Positions 1 through 7,383 of a stretch of DNA of 64,000 bases are shown here, piece by piece. The position numbers and the translations under genes are program-made. The notes under the pieces were generated by a model, which ran no database searches, had not been told where the DNA came from, and saw only the letters and a list, made by a program, of their open reading frames with translations. The DNA is taken from NCBI GenBank assembly GCA_964448855.1, contig CAYUXI010000001.1, positions 1-64,000 of the forward strand, in the 5' to 3' direction. Each line of letters begins with the position of its first letter. The first letter of the stretch is position 1. Source of the stretch: QAMX01 sp964448855 (GTDB lineage: Bacteria > Bacillota > Clostridia > Oscillospirales > QAMX01).

Positions 1-53
1 CTTTTATCCGATTCTCACATTTTTTTCTGGCGTAGGTAACAAAATGGAAACAG

Positions 54-91
54 AATACCGGACAGAGGACGGCTGCCCTCTGTCCGGTATT
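54..91 (-). terminator. Terminator of the copper operon
   Basis: A perfect 15-bp inverted repeat (54-68 and 77-91, 8-nt loop) lies just beyond the copA stop. On the minus strand it is followed by a T-rich stretch with only short T runs, so it is a likely but not ideal Rho-independent terminator. Confidence 0.6.
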
Positions 92-106
92 TGTCGGAAC
101 CGCTCC

Positions 107-325
107 TCAGTCGTTCGACTGAATGCCGGTCACGGTGTATCCCTTGTCTTCGATGGTCTGCTTCAGCAGCGCATCATCGACAGCGGCGGACAGCGTGATG
201 ACCGCAGTCCCAGCCGTGTGCGAAACCTCGGCGCTGGAAACGGCGGGGAGCGCCTCCAACGTTTTCTTGACAGTGGCCTCACAGTGCGGGCACATCATGC
301 CCTCGATTTGAATGGTCTTTTTCAT
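107..325 (-). CDS. Possible internally initiated CopZ-like copper chaperone (nested in copA)
   Basis: An in-frame ATG at 325 inside copA opens a 72-residue HMA protein beginning MKKTIQIEGMMCPHC, the size and start of a free CopZ chaperone. A strong Shine-Dalgarno-like run AGAGAGGAG lies at 346-338, 12 nt upstream of this ATG. Inside copA those same bases encode an unremarkable linker, so they look like the remnant or the working ribosome-binding site of a once separate copZ. Whether a free chaperone is made is inference; the fused domain is what the sequence shows directly. Confidence 0.35.
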   Translation of the reverse strand: MKKTIQIEGMMCPHCEATVKKTLEALPAVSSAEVSHTAGTAVITLSAAVDDALLKQTIEDKGYTVTGIQSND

Positions 326-2653
326 GGTATGCAAAAGCTCCTCTCTTTGTAGATTCTGATGAATGATGGATTCTGGCAGAGTGCGCCGCCGCCTTTTTCG
401 ATCGTGGCGCGTCTCGTGCGGTGAAAACAGATTCAAACGCAGTGCGTTGGAAACGACACAGAAGCTGGACAGGCTCATGGCCGCTGCACCGAACATCGGG
501 TTTAGCGTGAGCCCAAACGGAATCAGGGCACCGGCAGCCAGCGGAATTCCGATCGAATTATAGAAAAACGCCCAGAACAGGTTTTCGTGGATGTTCCGCA
601 GAGTAGCTCGGCTCAAACGAATGGCTGCGGGCACATCCTGCAGATGATTCTGCATCAGGACGACGTCCGCGCTGTCGATGGCGACGTCCGCTCCGGCACC
701 GATGGCGATCCCGGTATCGGCACACGTCAGAGCCGGCGCATCGTTGATGCCGTCGCCCACCATGACAACCTTGCCGTACTCCTGCAACTGATGGATGACG
801 TTGGCCTTTCCGTCCGGCAACACACCGGCCACCACCTCATCGACACCAGCCTGTTCGCCAATGGCACGGGCGGTCTGTGCATTGTCCCCGGTCAGCATGA
901 CGACGGTGAGCCCCATGTTTTTCAGTGCCTGAATGGCCTGACGGCTGTCCGGCTTGATGGTGTCGGCAACGGCAATTACACCGCATAAGCGGTGGTCGGC
1001 GCTGAAATAGAGCGGGGTCTTGCCTTCTGACGCCCACTGCACAGCTGCGGCGCGGATGTCCTCTGGAATGGAAACGTGCGGCTCAATAAACGCGGTGTTC
1101 CCTCCGCGCAAAACTTTACCGTCCAAAATGGCCGACAGCCCATTTCCCGGGAAAACCTGGAATTCCGAAACTGCCTCCGCATGGAGCTGCTCCTGAACTG
1201 CCCGCTCCACAATGGCATGAGCCAGCGGGTGCTCACTCTTTGTTTCCAATGAATAGGCCAGCGTCAGCAGCGCCGCTTCGCTGATTCCGGCAACCGGCAG
1301 CAGATCGGTCACACTGGGCTTCCCAGTTGTAATGGTGCCGGTCTTGTCCAGCACAACCATTTCGGCATGACCGGTTGCCTCCAATGCGGCAGCCGTTTTG
1401 AAGAGAATCCCGTTTTTTGCCCCCACACCACTGCCGACCATGATGGCCACCGGTGTCGCGAGCCCCAGCGCACAGGGACAGCTGATCACCAGCACGGAAA
1501 TTCCGCGAGCCAGAGCGTACCCGAATTCGCGCCCAACAATCAGCCAGATGGCCGTTGTGAGGATGGCGATGCAGATGACAACCGGAACGAACACGCCGGA
1601 AACGCGGTCGGCAATTTTGGCAATGGGCGCTTTCGTCGCGGAGGCATCACTGACCATCCGGATGATCTGCGAAAACGTCGTATCTGCGCCGATTCGCGTG
1701 GCTCGGCACGTCAAAAAGCCGGACAGGTTCATCGTTGCGGCGGAAACGGGGCTGCCTTCTTCTTTATCAACCGGAATGCTTTCGCCGGTCAAAGCCGCTT
1801 CGTTGACGGCACTGATGCCTTCCACGACGACGCCGTCCGTCGGAATGCTTTCTCCGGGGCGAACGGTGAACAGATCGCCGACCTGCAGCTGCTCAATGGG
1901 AATGACGACGGATTCTCCGTTTCGCAGAACGGTTGCAGTTTTCGGCGCAAGGCGCATCAGACTTTTCAACGCATCGGTGGTTTTGCCCTTGGCACGCGCC
2001 TCCAGCATCTTTCCGACTGTGATGAGCGTCACGATCATGGCAGCAGATTCAAAATAAAAATCGGGGTGCTGCATGGAATCCGGCGTGCCGTGTGCCTGTG
2101 CAACTGTCAACGCAAATAACACATAGGTGCTGTAGGAGAAAGCGGCGGCAGAGCTGAGCGCGACCAGCGAATCCATGTTGGGTGCGCCACGAAACAGCGC
2201 CCGAAAGCCACTGATAAAAAAGTGCTGATTGATCACCAGAACGATGACGGCCAGCAGAAGCTGCGTCAGACCCAGTGCGACCGGATTGCCCTGATAAAAC
2301 GCGGGCAATGGCCAGTGGAGCATGGTGTGCCCCATGGAGCAATACATCAGAAGCAGCAGAAAAACAATGGAGCAGCAGAGCCGACGCCGAAGGACAGGCG
2401 TCTGGCGATCCTCCAATGTGGCTTCCTCCTGCGCGGTGGGGGAGGGGGTAGTATCCTTGGGCGAGGCGCCGTATCCGGCCTTAACGACGGCATCGATGAC
2501 GGCCTGTGGCGCGACATCGCCGTCTACACCCATGGAGCTTGTCAGCAAATTGACCGTGCAGGCGGTAACACCCGGCAGTGCGGAAACGGCCTTTTCAACG
2601 CGGGCACTGCAGGCGGCACAGCTCATACCTGTCACGCGATATTGCCTGATCAA
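107..2653 (-). CDS. copA: Copper-exporting P1B-type ATPase with a C-terminal HMA (CopZ-like) domain
   Basis: This 848-residue membrane ATPase pumps cuprous ion out of the cytoplasm. An N-terminal heavy-metal-associated domain carries CAAC at residues 12-15. The core then shows the actuator TGES, the metal-binding CPC in a transmembrane helix, the phosphorylation motif DKTGT, the SEHPLAHA nucleotide-site motif and GDGINDAP. The last ~72 residues form a second HMA domain (GMMCPHC) joined by a basic linker; CopA proteins usually end at the last membrane helix, so this looks like a fused CopZ chaperone. The start is a TTG at 2653, which gives the usual few residues before the first metal-binding loop. 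It lies 29 bp downstream of csoR and is probably transcribed from the csoR promoter, so it should be copper-induced. Family assignment is very secure; the start codon is less so. Confidence 0.96.
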   Translation of the reverse strand: MIRQYRVTGMSCAACSARVEKAVSALPGVTACTVNLLTSSMGVDGDVAPQAVIDAVVKAGYGASPKDTTPSPTAQEEATLEDRQTPVLRRRLCCSIVFLLLLMYCSMGHTMLHWPLPAFYQGNPVALGLTQLLLAVIVLVINQHFFISGFRALFRGAPNMDSLVALSSAAAFSYSTYVLFALTVAQAHGTPDSMQHPDFYFESAAMIVTLITVGKMLEARAKGKTTDALKSLMRLAPKTATVLRNGESVVIPIEQLQVGDLFTVRPGESIPTDGVVVEGISAVNEAALTGESIPVDKEEGSPVSAATMNLSGFLTCRATRIGADTTFSQIIRMVSDASATKAPIAKIADRVSGVFVPVVICIAILTTAIWLIVGREFGYALARGISVLVISCPCALGLATPVAIMVGSGVGAKNGILFKTAAALEATGHAEMVVLDKTGTITTGKPSVTDLLPVAGISEAALLTLAYSLETKSEHPLAHAIVERAVQEQLHAEAVSEFQVFPGNGLSAILDGKVLRGGNTAFIEPHVSIPEDIRAAAVQWASEGKTPLYFSADHRLCGVIAVADTIKPDSRQAIQALKNMGLTVVMLTGDNAQTARAIGEQAGVDEVVAGVLPDGKANVIHQLQEYGKVVMVGDGINDAPALTCADTGIAIGAGADVAIDSADVVLMQNHLQDVPAAIRLSRATLRNIHENLFWAFFYNSIGIPLAAGALIPFGLTLNPMFGAAAMSLSSFCVVSNALRLNLFSPHETRHDRKRRRRTLPESIIHQNLQREELLHTMKKTIQIEGMMCPHCEATVKKTLEALPAVSSAEVSHTAGTAVITLSAAVDDALLKQTIEDKGYTVTGIQSND

Positions 2654-2682
2654 TGTTGTTTCACGACCTTTCTAAAAAAGAC

Positions 2683-2979
2683 CTATTTCATCAGCTTTTG
2701 CAGCGTGGAAAGCAGCTCATCAATGACCTCGTCCTGCCCGTTGCGGATGTCGCGGACGACGCAGGTTCGAATGTGGCTGGCGAGCAGCTCTTTGTTGAAT
2801 GCGTTGATGGCGGCGTTCACGGCGGCGGATTGCACCAGAATGTCCGGGCAGTATGCGCCGCTTTCGACCATGCTACGAATGCCGCGCACCTGACCCTCAA
2901 TCCGGTTCAGCCGGTTGGTTAGCTTTTTGATTTCCTCGGCCGTTCGCTCTTTTCTCTGCGAAGAACAGCAATTTTCCAT
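2683..2979 (-). CDS. csoR: Copper-sensing transcriptional repressor CsoR
   Basis: This 98-residue protein belongs to the CsoR/RcnR (DUF156) family of all-helical, DNA-binding metal sensors. The copper ligands of the family are visible: the Cys of AYCPD, then His and Cys in SHIRTC (H-x3-C). It should release its operator when it binds Cu(I). The ATG at 2979 was chosen because AAGGAGT lies just upstream; the longer frame starting at 3012 would begin inside the operator. It is the first gene of a csoR-copA operon, and two palindromes in its promoter fit autoregulation. The N terminus holds an extra CC pair (MENCCSS), a feature seen in some clostridial members. Confidence 0.94.
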   Translation of the reverse strand: MENCCSSQRKERTAEEIKKLTNRLNRIEGQVRGIRSMVESGAYCPDILVQSAAVNAAINAFNKELLASHIRTCVVRDIRNGQDEVIDELLSTLQKLMK

Positions 2980-3010
2980 GGGGACTCCTTTCCGGACGGG
3001 ATAACCGGCC

Positions 3011-3067
3011 ATAACAATACCCGTATGGGGTATTGTTATTATATACCCTATACGGGTATCTTGTCAA
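3011..3067 (-). promoter_or_regulatory. csoR-copA promoter with two CsoR-type operators
   Basis: A consensus promoter reads TTGACA (3067-3062), 18-bp spacer, TATAAT (3043-3038). One palindrome, ATACCC-5-GGGTAT (3043-3059), fills the spacer. A second, with perfect 12-bp arms around the same ATACCC/GGGTAT core (3011-3022 and 3028-3039, 5-nt centre), covers the -10 edge and start site. The C/G-tract palindrome is the kind of site CsoR binds. Confidence 0.88.
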
Positions 3068-3097
3068 GCACCAACCCGAAAAATACGCGATACCGGC

Positions 3098-3138
3098 AAA
3101 AAAATCCGGCATGGAGCATGGCTCTCCATACCGGATTT
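3098..3138 (-). terminator. Terminator of the beta-helix lipoprotein gene
   Basis: Arms 3102-3116 and 3124-3138 pair with one internal mismatch. On the minus strand the stem is followed by seven Ts (3104-3098), a good Rho-independent terminator downstream of the gene ending at 3159. Confidence 0.8.
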
Positions 3139-3158
3139 GGGTTTTCTGCGGTGAACAA

Positions 3159-4322
3159 TCAGCCGGGGAACAATTCGTCGTCTGTCAGATAATCGCGATA
3201 AGCTTCACCCGTCAGCGGAAGATCCGTGCGGACAATGACGCGTTCCAGAATGCCCTTTCCGCCGGAACGCCCTTCCGTCAGGATGATATTCTCCGTCTGC
3301 GCGTCAAAGAACCCCACGCGAAGGTTGGTCATGATGGAATCAAAGGAACCGTCGGCTCGCACAACGGTGTGGCTGCCTTCACGACCACAATACCACATAC
3401 AGAAGCAGTTGTCGTAAAAGCTGCAGCATCCTTCAGCCATACGGAATCCGATTGCAAAATGATCGCTGTAGCAGAAATCAAACCAGTTGTTGCCTGCTTG
3501 ATCGTAGAAGCCGCAGCTGTCGGCGTAATCGGTATAATCGCTGTAATAGAGCGGGTGGATGTTGCGCAGCGAGTTTCCGGCCGAACGCAGAATGACACCG
3601 GTAAACACGTGTCCGATTCGGATGTTGGTCAGTGTGTTGTCGTAGCCCTCCAGGAGAATGCCGACAGAATCGCGATGGCCGGTTCCGATGATGTTGAGAT
3701 CCGAAATATCGGCGTCCGATGAGCCAGAGTTGGCTCCGTGCTTGATGTACAGCCCGATGCGAACATTCTTCATGGAAACGTTGTGAACCTTAGTTTCACG
3801 CCCACCGTCAATGGACACGCCGGAAGCGACTCCACTTCCATCCAAAATGCCACCGGTCAGTGAATAGTTGCTGCCGGGCGTATGGGTATCGTTTTTGGGC
3901 TCCTTTGCCCCAAGCCGGATCATGGCCTCAGAGGTATTCCAGGAATCGGCGGCCTTGATCACAGCGTAGTTGGAAAGCTGAAGATCCACACTTTTTTCAG
4001 GATCTGCAGGGGTCAGGATGGGCTTCCCGATCAGATACGTCCCATCCGGGAAAAACAGCGTGCGGTTCGGATTCTCGTCGATCAGCTGCTGCAACCGATC
4101 GGACACATCTTCGCTGCCGTCCGATGGCAGATACCGGCTGACAACCAGATAGCCCTTTTCCTCAGCGGCGGACACAGCGTCACCGCTCGATTTGTTCACG
4201 GAAACGGGTGCGGCCGATGGGTCTGTGGTTGTTTTCTGCCGGGTACAGGCGGTGACAATGGTTGCCAGACCGGCGAGACAGCCCAGCGCGGCAAGTGTGC
4301 GAACAATCAGTGCGTGTTTCAT
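3159..4322 (-). CDS. Secreted lipoprotein with a right-handed beta-helix (pectate-lyase-like) fold
   Basis: The 387-residue product begins with a lipoprotein signal peptide: Lys/Arg near the start, a hydrophobic stretch and a VTAC lipobox with Cys26. A short Ser/Thr/Ala linker leads into a region resembling the N-terminal turn of pectate-lyase-3/GH28-type proteins (residues ~65-110, LFFPDGTYLI), followed by repeated Asn/Gly/Ile-rich strands such as KNVRIGLYIKHG and NTLTNIRIG, typical of parallel beta-helices. It is probably anchored on the outer face of the membrane and may bind or cleave polysaccharide; no catalytic site can be assigned. ATG 4322 is chosen because GGGGAG precedes it. It is a single-gene unit with its own promoter and terminator. 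Confidence 0.7.
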   Translation of the reverse strand: MKHALIVRTLAALGCLAGLATIVTACTRQKTTTDPSAAPVSVNKSSGDAVSAAEEKGYLVVSRYLPSDGSEDVSDRLQQLIDENPNRTLFFPDGTYLIGKPILTPADPEKSVDLQLSNYAVIKAADSWNTSEAMIRLGAKEPKNDTHTPGSNYSLTGGILDGSGVASGVSIDGGRETKVHNVSMKNVRIGLYIKHGANSGSSDADISDLNIIGTGHRDSVGILLEGYDNTLTNIRIGHVFTGVILRSAGNSLRNIHPLYYSDYTDYADSCGFYDQAGNNWFDFCYSDHFAIGFRMAEGCCSFYDNCFCMWYCGREGSHTVVRADGSFDSIMTNLRVGFFDAQTENIILTEGRSGGKGILERVIVRTDLPLTGEAYRDYLTDDELFPG

Positions 4323-4365
4323 CAAAACTCCCCATTTCATCATTGCATATCCGAAAACTGATAAA

Positions 4366-4394
4366 AGTATAACATATCACCGTCAGCCTGTCAA
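4366..4394 (-). promoter_or_regulatory. Promoter of the beta-helix lipoprotein gene
   Basis: TTGACA at 4394-4389 and TATACT at 4371-4366, separated by 17 bp, on the minus strand. Confidence 0.8.
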
Positions 4395-4447
4395 GCGGAC
4401 GGACAAACCTCTGACGGAGCGCACGGCGTTGTCAATAGGGAACCTCG

Positions 4448-5149
4448 TCAGCTGCAAAGCTGGCGAACCACATGGGACGCCATGGCCAGCCCGGCCGCAT
4501 TGGGCACAAATGCCGCACTGGCAATGGTTCGCTGCCCGGTGGGTTCCTGCGGCTGCACGGGTGCAATCGGTGGCTCCGTAGAGGCCACGACCGTCAAATG
4601 GTCGATTCCGATTCGGCGAAGCTCATGCCGAATCTTTCGACAGAGCGGACAACCGGTGACGTCAAACACGTCCGTAATCACGAGCTTGGTCGGATCCAGA
4701 CGGTTGCCGCACCCCATGGCCGAGATGATCGGAATCTGCAAATCGCGGCAGTGCTGATACAGAAGCAGCTTCGCCCGCACATCGTCAATGGCATCCAGAC
4801 AATACTGACATCCGTCCAAAAACGAAAAATCGGAGTCCTGATTCAGAAAGACCGGTAGGGTATGCAGCTGACACTGCGGATGAATCTCCGCAATGCGTCT
4901 GGCGGCCGCTTCCGTTTTGGGCAGACCAATGGTGGAACGCAAAGCAAATAGCTGGCGGTTGAGATTGGATTCTACGACCCTGTCCCCATCAACCAGCGTC
5001 ATTTGCCCAACGCCGGAACGTGCGATGGCTTCGGCCGCCGCCGAGCCGACGCCGCCCAGCCCGACCACCGCAACGTGCGAGGCCTGTAGGCGGGCGACCT
5101 TGTCAGCCCCGAGAAGCAGGGCTGTTCTGCTGAAAAACGATTCACTCAT
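4448..5149 (-). CDS. tcdA: tRNA threonylcarbamoyladenosine dehydratase (ThiF/E1-like)
   Basis: This 233-residue E1-like enzyme is expected to cyclise the threonylcarbamoyl group of t6A37 in ANN-decoding tRNAs to ct6A, using ATP. The Rossmann nucleotide site reads VVGLGGVGSAAAEAI near residue 30, followed by the D-x-D region and NLNRQ, which are conserved in the TcdA/ThiF group. A CPLC pair occurs in the middle, and the C terminus keeps the GSxxFVP-like segment (ASAAFVPNAAGL). The ATG at 5149 overlaps the stop of the upstream ABC ATPase as ATGA, so the two are translationally coupled. Other ThiF-family roles such as MoeB are less likely because no sulfur-carrier partner is nearby. Confidence 0.88.
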   Translation of the reverse strand: MSESFFSRTALLLGADKVARLQASHVAVVGLGGVGSAAAEAIARSGVGQMTLVDGDRVVESNLNRQLFALRSTIGLPKTEAAARRIAEIHPQCQLHTLPVFLNQDSDFSFLDGCQYCLDAIDDVRAKLLLYQHCRDLQIPIISAMGCGNRLDPTKLVITDVFDVTGCPLCRKIRHELRRIGIDHLTVVASTEPPIAPVQPQEPTGQRTIASAAFVPNAAGLAMASHVVRQLCS

Positions 5150-5838
5150 GATATTCGCTCCCATTGCTTTTTGGTATCGCTGATGATGTGCCCGTTGTCA
5201 ATCTGAAGCGTTCGACCGGCAGCCCGCGCCAGCTCTGCATCGTGCGTGATGAACACAACGGTGACGCCGTTGGCGTTCAGCCGACGAAAAATGGCCATCA
5301 CCTGCAGCGCCGATTCCGCATCCAGATTGCCGGTCGGCTCGTCTGCCAGCATCAGCCGGGGTGAACCGGCGATTGCACGGGCAATGGCCACGCGCTGCTG
5401 CTGCCCGCCGGACATCTCGGAAGGGTAGTGCGACGAACGATTGGACAAGCCAACCAGATCGAGCGCAGCGGCAGCGGCACGACGCCTGGCCGATGACGGA
5501 ACGGATTGATAAATCAGCCCCAGCTCGACATTTTCCAAAGCATTCAGACGGGGCACAAGGTTGTAATTCTGAAAAACAAAACCGATCAGGTTTCGACGCA
5601 GCCTGGCAAGCGACCGCTCCCGCAGATGGGCGACCTCGTATCCGGCCAGCCGATAGCTCCCACTGTCCGGACGATCCAGCAGCCCCAGCAGATTCATCAG
5701 CGTCGATTTCCCGGAACCGGAGCTGCCGACGATGGCTGCAAATTCGCCGTCGCCGATATCGAGATCAATACCGGCGACGGCGTCAATGCGCCCGGTGGCG
5801 CTTCTGTAAAATTTGTGCAGTCCCTTTGTATGAATCAT
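5146..5838 (-). CDS. ABC transporter ATP-binding protein of the MacB/LolD/FtsE class, without a permease
   Basis: The 230-residue protein is a stand-alone nucleotide-binding subunit. It shows Walker A GSSGSGKST, the Q-loop FQNYNLVPRL, the signature SGGQQQRVAIARA and Walker B LMLADEPTGNLD, all in the order and wording of the LolD/MacB group that powers FtsX-like permeases. No permease lies next to it: metK is upstream and tcdA overlaps downstream. The partner must be encoded elsewhere or it works without one. ATG 5838 is preferred to ATG 5850 because GGGAAGG directly abuts the latter. A small hairpin (5856-5873) sits just upstream of the ribosome-binding site. Confidence 0.85.
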   Translation of the reverse strand: MIHTKGLHKFYRSATGRIDAVAGIDLDIGDGEFAAIVGSSGSGKSTLMNLLGLLDRPDSGSYRLAGYEVAHLRERSLARLRRNLIGFVFQNYNLVPRLNALENVELGLIYQSVPSSARRRAAAAALDLVGLSNRSSHYPSEMSGGQQQRVAIARAIAGSPRLMLADEPTGNLDAESALQVMAIFRRLNANGVTVVFITHDAELARAAGRTLQIDNGHIISDTKKQWERIS

Positions 5839-5916
5839 TGATGTGCGCATCCTTCCCGCATAAATCTATGCGGCATTATTGTCTGCACAACATCTCTGTT
5901 TTATCCGGCCAGAAGC

Positions 5917-7101
5917 CTACAGAACCTTGGACTTCAGCAGCTCAACACGGTCGGTCTTTTCCCACGGCAGATTCAGCTCCGGACGGCCAAAATGACCGTA
6001 AGAGGCCGTGGCGCGATAGATCGGACGGCGCAGATCAAACTGCGCAATGATGGCGGCCGGACGCAGATCGAAGCATTCGCGCACCAGTGCCGTCAGACGG
6101 TCGTCGCTGATGACGCCTGTTCCGGAGGTATCGACGGCAACCATGACCGGATGCGCCACGCCGATGGCGTAAGCAACGGCAACCTCTGCCGAGGCCGCCA
6201 GACCGGCTGCAACGAGGTTTTTCGCAATGTAGCGCGCCATATACGAAGCGCTGCGGTCCACCTTGGTCGGATCCTTGCCGGAGAACGCACCGCCGCCGTG
6301 GCGCGCATAGCCGCCGTAGGTATCCACGATGATCTTTCGGCCGGTCAGACCACTGTCACCGTGAGGGCCGCCGACCACAAATCGGCCGGTCGGATTGATG
6401 TAGACCTGTGTGTCCTTCGTCATCAGCTGTTCCGGCAGAACCGGCTTGACTACCTCTTCAAGAACACCCTCCCGAACTGTCTCAATCGAGACGTCATCGG
6501 TGTGCTGTGTGGAGACAACGACGGACGGAATGGCGAGCAGAGACCGGTCATCCGCATATTCAATGCTGACCTGTGCTTTGCCGTCCGGCCAGACGAAGGG
6601 CAGAATGCCTTCCTTGCGCACCTGCGCGAGGCGCTGCGTCAGCTTGTGAGCATAATAGATCGGTGCGGGCATCAGCTCTTCGGTTTCCGTGCAGGCAAAG
6701 CCGAAAACCATGCCCTGGTCTCCGGCACCGGTGAGGTCAAATTGATCGGTGCTGGCATCCTTGGCCTCCATGGAGGCGTTGACACCCAGTGCAATGTCGG
6801 GGGACTGCTCATCCATACAGGTCATAACGGCGCAGGTTTTATAGTCAAATCCCATCGCAGCCTGATCGTAGCCGATCTCGCGGATGGTATTGCGGACAAT
6901 GGAGGGAACGTCAACTGTGGCATTGGCCGTGATTTCGCCGGTGACAAGAACAATCCCGGTGCTGGTCAGCGTTTCACAGGCGACATGTGCCAGAGGATCC
7001 GACGCCAGCATGGCGTCAAGAATGCTGTCAGAAATGGCATCACAAACTTTATCCGGATGCCCCTCCGTGACAGATTCAGAGGTAAACTGTCTGTATTTCA
7101 T
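5917..7101 (-). CDS. metK: S-adenosylmethionine synthetase
   Basis: MetK makes S-adenosylmethionine from methionine and ATP. The 394-residue length is normal. Family signatures are visible: GHPDKVCDAISDS near the N terminus, GAGDQGMVFGFA in the active-site loop, and GGGAFSGKDPTKVDRSA. The start at 7101 follows AAAGGCGG and gives the standard MKYRQFTSESVTEGHPDK beginning; the longer frame to 7236 runs through the promoter. It is transcribed divergently from a radical-SAM gene, an enzyme class that consumes its product, though no functional link is shown. I saw no SAM riboswitch in the leader, which is only about 65 nt from the predicted start site to the ATG. Confidence 0.97.
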   Translation of the reverse strand: MKYRQFTSESVTEGHPDKVCDAISDSILDAMLASDPLAHVACETLTSTGIVLVTGEITANATVDVPSIVRNTIREIGYDQAAMGFDYKTCAVMTCMDEQSPDIALGVNASMEAKDASTDQFDLTGAGDQGMVFGFACTETEELMPAPIYYAHKLTQRLAQVRKEGILPFVWPDGKAQVSIEYADDRSLLAIPSVVVSTQHTDDVSIETVREGVLEEVVKPVLPEQLMTKDTQVYINPTGRFVVGGPHGDSGLTGRKIIVDTYGGYARHGGGAFSGKDPTKVDRSASYMARYIAKNLVAAGLAASAEVAVAYAIGVAHPVMVAVDTSGTGVISDDRLTALVRECFDLRPAAIIAQFDLRRPIYRATASYGHFGRPELNLPWEKTDRVELLKSKVL

Positions 7102-7174
7102 CGATGGTCGACCGCCTTTCATTTTTGCGCGATTCGCAGAACGCTGCCGCGTGCAGCAAAACACAACACTCTTT

Positions 7175-7203
7175 ATTGTACACGATTTGATGCCTGTTGT
7201 CAA
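7175..7203 (-). promoter_or_regulatory. metK promoter
   Basis: TTGACA at 7203-7198 and TACAAT at 7180-7175 with a 17-bp spacer on the minus strand. Confidence 0.85.
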
Positions 7204-7244
7204 TTCCTGTCGGCCGTTTTTGGCAAAAAACATCAAAAAAACCG

Positions 7245-7324
7245 GAACAAATAAATGTTCACAGAAACTTATAGAAACATTTGTTCCATACAGAACAAAT
7301 GTATGGTATAATAGACGAACAAAT
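7245..7324 (+). promoter_or_regulatory. Promoter of the radical-SAM/DUF4130 operon with LexA-like boxes
   Basis: A TATAAT at 7307-7312 has only a weak -35 (TTCCAT, 7284-7289). Overlapping it, minus-strand bases 7286-7274 read GAACAAATGTTTC, an exact fit to the Gram-positive LexA box GAACRNRYGTTYC. A second copy, GAACAAATGTAT (7293-7304), is back to back with it, making 10-bp inverted arms (7277-7286 and 7293-7302). GAACAAAT occurs again at 7317-7324 near the start site and at 7245-7252. LexA control is inferred from the match. Confidence 0.65.
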
Positions 7325-7383
7325 GAACGGTGCCTGCCGAACGGGAAACCGGGCTATGCATTCGGCAGAGAAGGGAAGAATCC

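Noticed and set aside
5856..5873. Hairpin between metK and the ABC ATPase as a terminator.
   Set aside because: The stem is 7 bp with no T run; it could as well modulate the adjacent ribosome-binding site.
7102..7175. Possible SAM riboswitch before metK.
   Set aside because: The leader is only about 65 nt and lacks the conserved SAM-I core; a standard promoter is enough to explain the region.
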